From: Deltaproteobacteria bacterium
Lineage (GTDB): Bacteria > Myxococcota_A > Polyangia > HGW-17 > SLPX01
Length of the DNA stretch: 6,313 nt
NCBI GenBank assembly: GCA_011390535.1
Contig: JAABSF010000170.1
Location: 1-6,313 of the forward strand
Direction of reading: 5' to 3'
Made by a program: the position numbers and the translations under genes. Shown here one piece after another: positions 5,297 to 6,313 of the stretch (the stretch's first letter is position 1; every line of letters begins with the position of its first letter). The notes under the pieces are model-generated. The model ran no database searches. It had not been told where the DNA came from and saw only the letters and a list, made by a program, of their open reading frames with translations.

Positions 5297-6252
5297 AGGT
5301 TCAAAATTTCCATATTGAGGCGGATAGATCGACCGCTGTCCATACGAACATGTAAAAATTCTCCGTCTTCAAGCCGCTCCACCTTACACTCACCGAACTG
5401 AGGATGGATCAAGATATCACCGGGCTGAGGCTCCACGATCTCCACATTATCCAAACTTTCGTCTTCTGGAGATTCTTCTTCGGCCGGCTCTACGGTAACG
5501 GCGCGGCTCTTAAGATCTTCTTTGGAGTCTGTTCCTTTTGGGCTTGTGGAGATCGCCTTTATTTTAATCGTCTCGCTCTTTTTCTTTCCGTTGGTTTTAT
5601 CGGATTCATTCATGGTCGCAGAAAGCACATCATCCCAAGAAACCTCGCCCTCTTTAGAGTCGGCGGGTTTTTTGCGCTCTGTTGTGGCTTTTGTCTCGGA
5701 TTTCGGTGTTGTCTCCGCTTTTGGCTCCGACTCTTTCACTTCTTTTGCTGTGGTGGGGGGATGAACAACTGCGTCGGGTGAATCAACTTGATTGTCCGCC
5801 GCAGGAAATTCTATCTTTTCGGTCCAAAGAGACAGCCCGGTTTTTTCGTCCATGCTGCGCCTTAGAATAAGATCTTCACATGTTTGTATGGTGTATTCCA
5901 CGGCAAAAACCTTCCCCGATAATAAATGCCCTCCTATAACCTCAATGCCGTTATCTGTGTCACGGGCCAAGGTCGCGTGTAGATGAAGTGAACGGACACC
6001 GTTTTTTTCAGATACATTGCCTAGGATTGTAAGAATTTCCAAATTCCCGGAAAATTTTCTGGATGGGCTGTAAGAGAGCTTTTTTTGATCGTAAGCGCAT
6101 AGCTCAACATGAGATAAAGCTCCGAGAAGTCGAAGTTCGCCGCATCTAACCGAAGACTCGGAACAAACTTTTAATAGGGCCTCTTCTAAGTCGTCGCCGC
6201 GGTCAAGGCGACCAAGAATCAATCGTCCTTTTCTGCTGATACCATTGAGCAA
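5236..6252 (-). CDS. PPC/DUF296 domain protein with a C-terminal SH3/Tudor-like module
   Basis: A 338-residue predicted soluble protein. Residues about 9-132 are a PPC (DUF296) domain: GRLILGRLDRGDDLEEALLK, then GELRLLGALSHVEL, then LEILTILGNVS, then a His-rich segment (H90, H92, H109 around GGHLLSG) and VFAVEY. In bacterial family members such histidines are candidate metal ligands. In plants the domain pairs with AT-hooks. Residues about 150-275 are a Lys/Glu/Ser/Thr-rich, probably disordered linker containing a short VSWDDVLSAT patch. Residues 277-320 (GDILIHPQFGECKVERL, then HVRMDSGRSIRLN) resemble the small SH3/Tudor-like barrel at the end of UvrD-type helicases, suggesting nucleic-acid or RNA polymerase contact. 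The start is TTG 6252-6250, with AGGAGGT six bases upstream; the frame stays open to the window edge but the ribosome binding site decides. Cellular role unknown. Confidence 0.87.
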   Translation of the reverse strand: MLNGISRKGRLILGRLDRGDDLEEALLKVCSESSVRCGELRLLGALSHVELCAYDQKKLSYSPSRKFSGNLEILTILGNVSEKNGVRSLHLHATLARDTDNGIEVIGGHLLSGKVFAVEYTIQTCEDLILRRSMDEKTGLSLWTEKIEFPAADNQVDSPDAVVHPPTTAKEVKESEPKAETTPKSETKATTERKKPADSKEGEVSWDDVLSATMNESDKTNGKKKSETIKIKAISTSPKGTDSKEDLKSRAVTVEPAEEESPEDESLDNVEIVEPQPGDILIHPQFGECKVERLEDGEFLHVRMDSGRSIRLNMEILNLYLSGFEKGKQVFETRIGRS

Positions 6253-6313
6253 ATCTAGACCTCCTGTTTTTCTTTGGGGATTGTTTGAAAACCAATTAAG
6301 GCTACGCCACAAT
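6253..6313 (-). promoter_or_regulatory. Leader of the PPC gene with a strong ribosome binding site
   Basis: On the minus strand AGGAGGT (6265-6259) precedes the TTG start by six bases, an ideal spacing for an otherwise weak start codon. An ATG overlapping this start is in another frame and meets a stop after a few codons. The right-edge bases, read on the minus strand as ATT GTG GCG TAG, could be the end of an upstream gene, but too little is visible to say. Confidence 0.55.

Noticed and set aside
5404..5986. Plus-strand open frames rich in Phe/Leu opposite the PPC gene
   Set aside because: Their apparent hydrophobicity arises from the antisense of Lys/Glu-rich codons in the PPC linker. No ribosome binding sites or motifs support them.
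6253..6312. TTG at the right edge as the PPC gene start
   Set aside because: The added 20 residues do not look like the PPC domain, and a strong AGGAGGT is ideally placed for TTG 6252.

Overview
The window looks like a chromosomal segment of a Gram-negative bacterium, most plausibly from the former Deltaproteobacteria (Myxococcota, Bradymonadota or Desulfobacterota-like). The arguments are a PilZ domain of the myxobacterial type, a PilZ-transmembrane-AMIN envelope protein, a receiver-XRE regulator, and a PPC (DUF296) protein with a C-terminal SH3/Tudor-like module. A selenocysteine-containing SelD implies a working selenocysteine system. GC content is moderate, except for one AT-rich gap. The lineage is an inference; no marker here fixes it. 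I see no insertion sequence, CRISPR array, phage gene or toxin-antitoxin pair.

Layout. Positions 1-590 (+) hold ribulose-phosphate 3-epimerase (rpe), cut at the left edge. It converges on a response regulator with an XRE-type DNA-binding domain (636-1232, -). Upstream of that gene on the same strand is tRNA-Pro(CGG) (1315-1388, -), with a promoter-like TTGACA just upstream, so tRNA and regulator may share a transcript. Positions 1389-1693 are an AT-rich gap with stacked inverted repeats and a likely terminator for the next gene. A 751-residue PilZ-transmembrane-AMIN protein follows (1694-3949, -). It is divergent from selD (4184-5296, +), and the 234-bp gap between them holds no convincing gene. 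selD overlaps tail to tail by 61 bp with a PPC/Tudor-like gene (5236-6252, -).

The most important annotation point is selD. The frame that is open from 4262 lacks the catalytic N-terminus. The real gene starts at ATG 4184 and reads through an in-frame TGA at 4238-4240, at exactly the position of the catalytic Cys/Sec of selenophosphate synthetases. A hairpin matching the bacterial SECIS model follows directly. SelD here is therefore a 370-residue selenoprotein that makes the selenium donor needed for its own synthesis.

The other genes do not form an obvious pathway. One is central carbon metabolism, one is translation, and three are regulatory or envelope proteins with unusual domain combinations. 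These architectures (REC-XRE, PilZ-TM-AMIN, PPC-SH3/Tudor) are the least characterised content. I do not see a clearly new multi-gene system.
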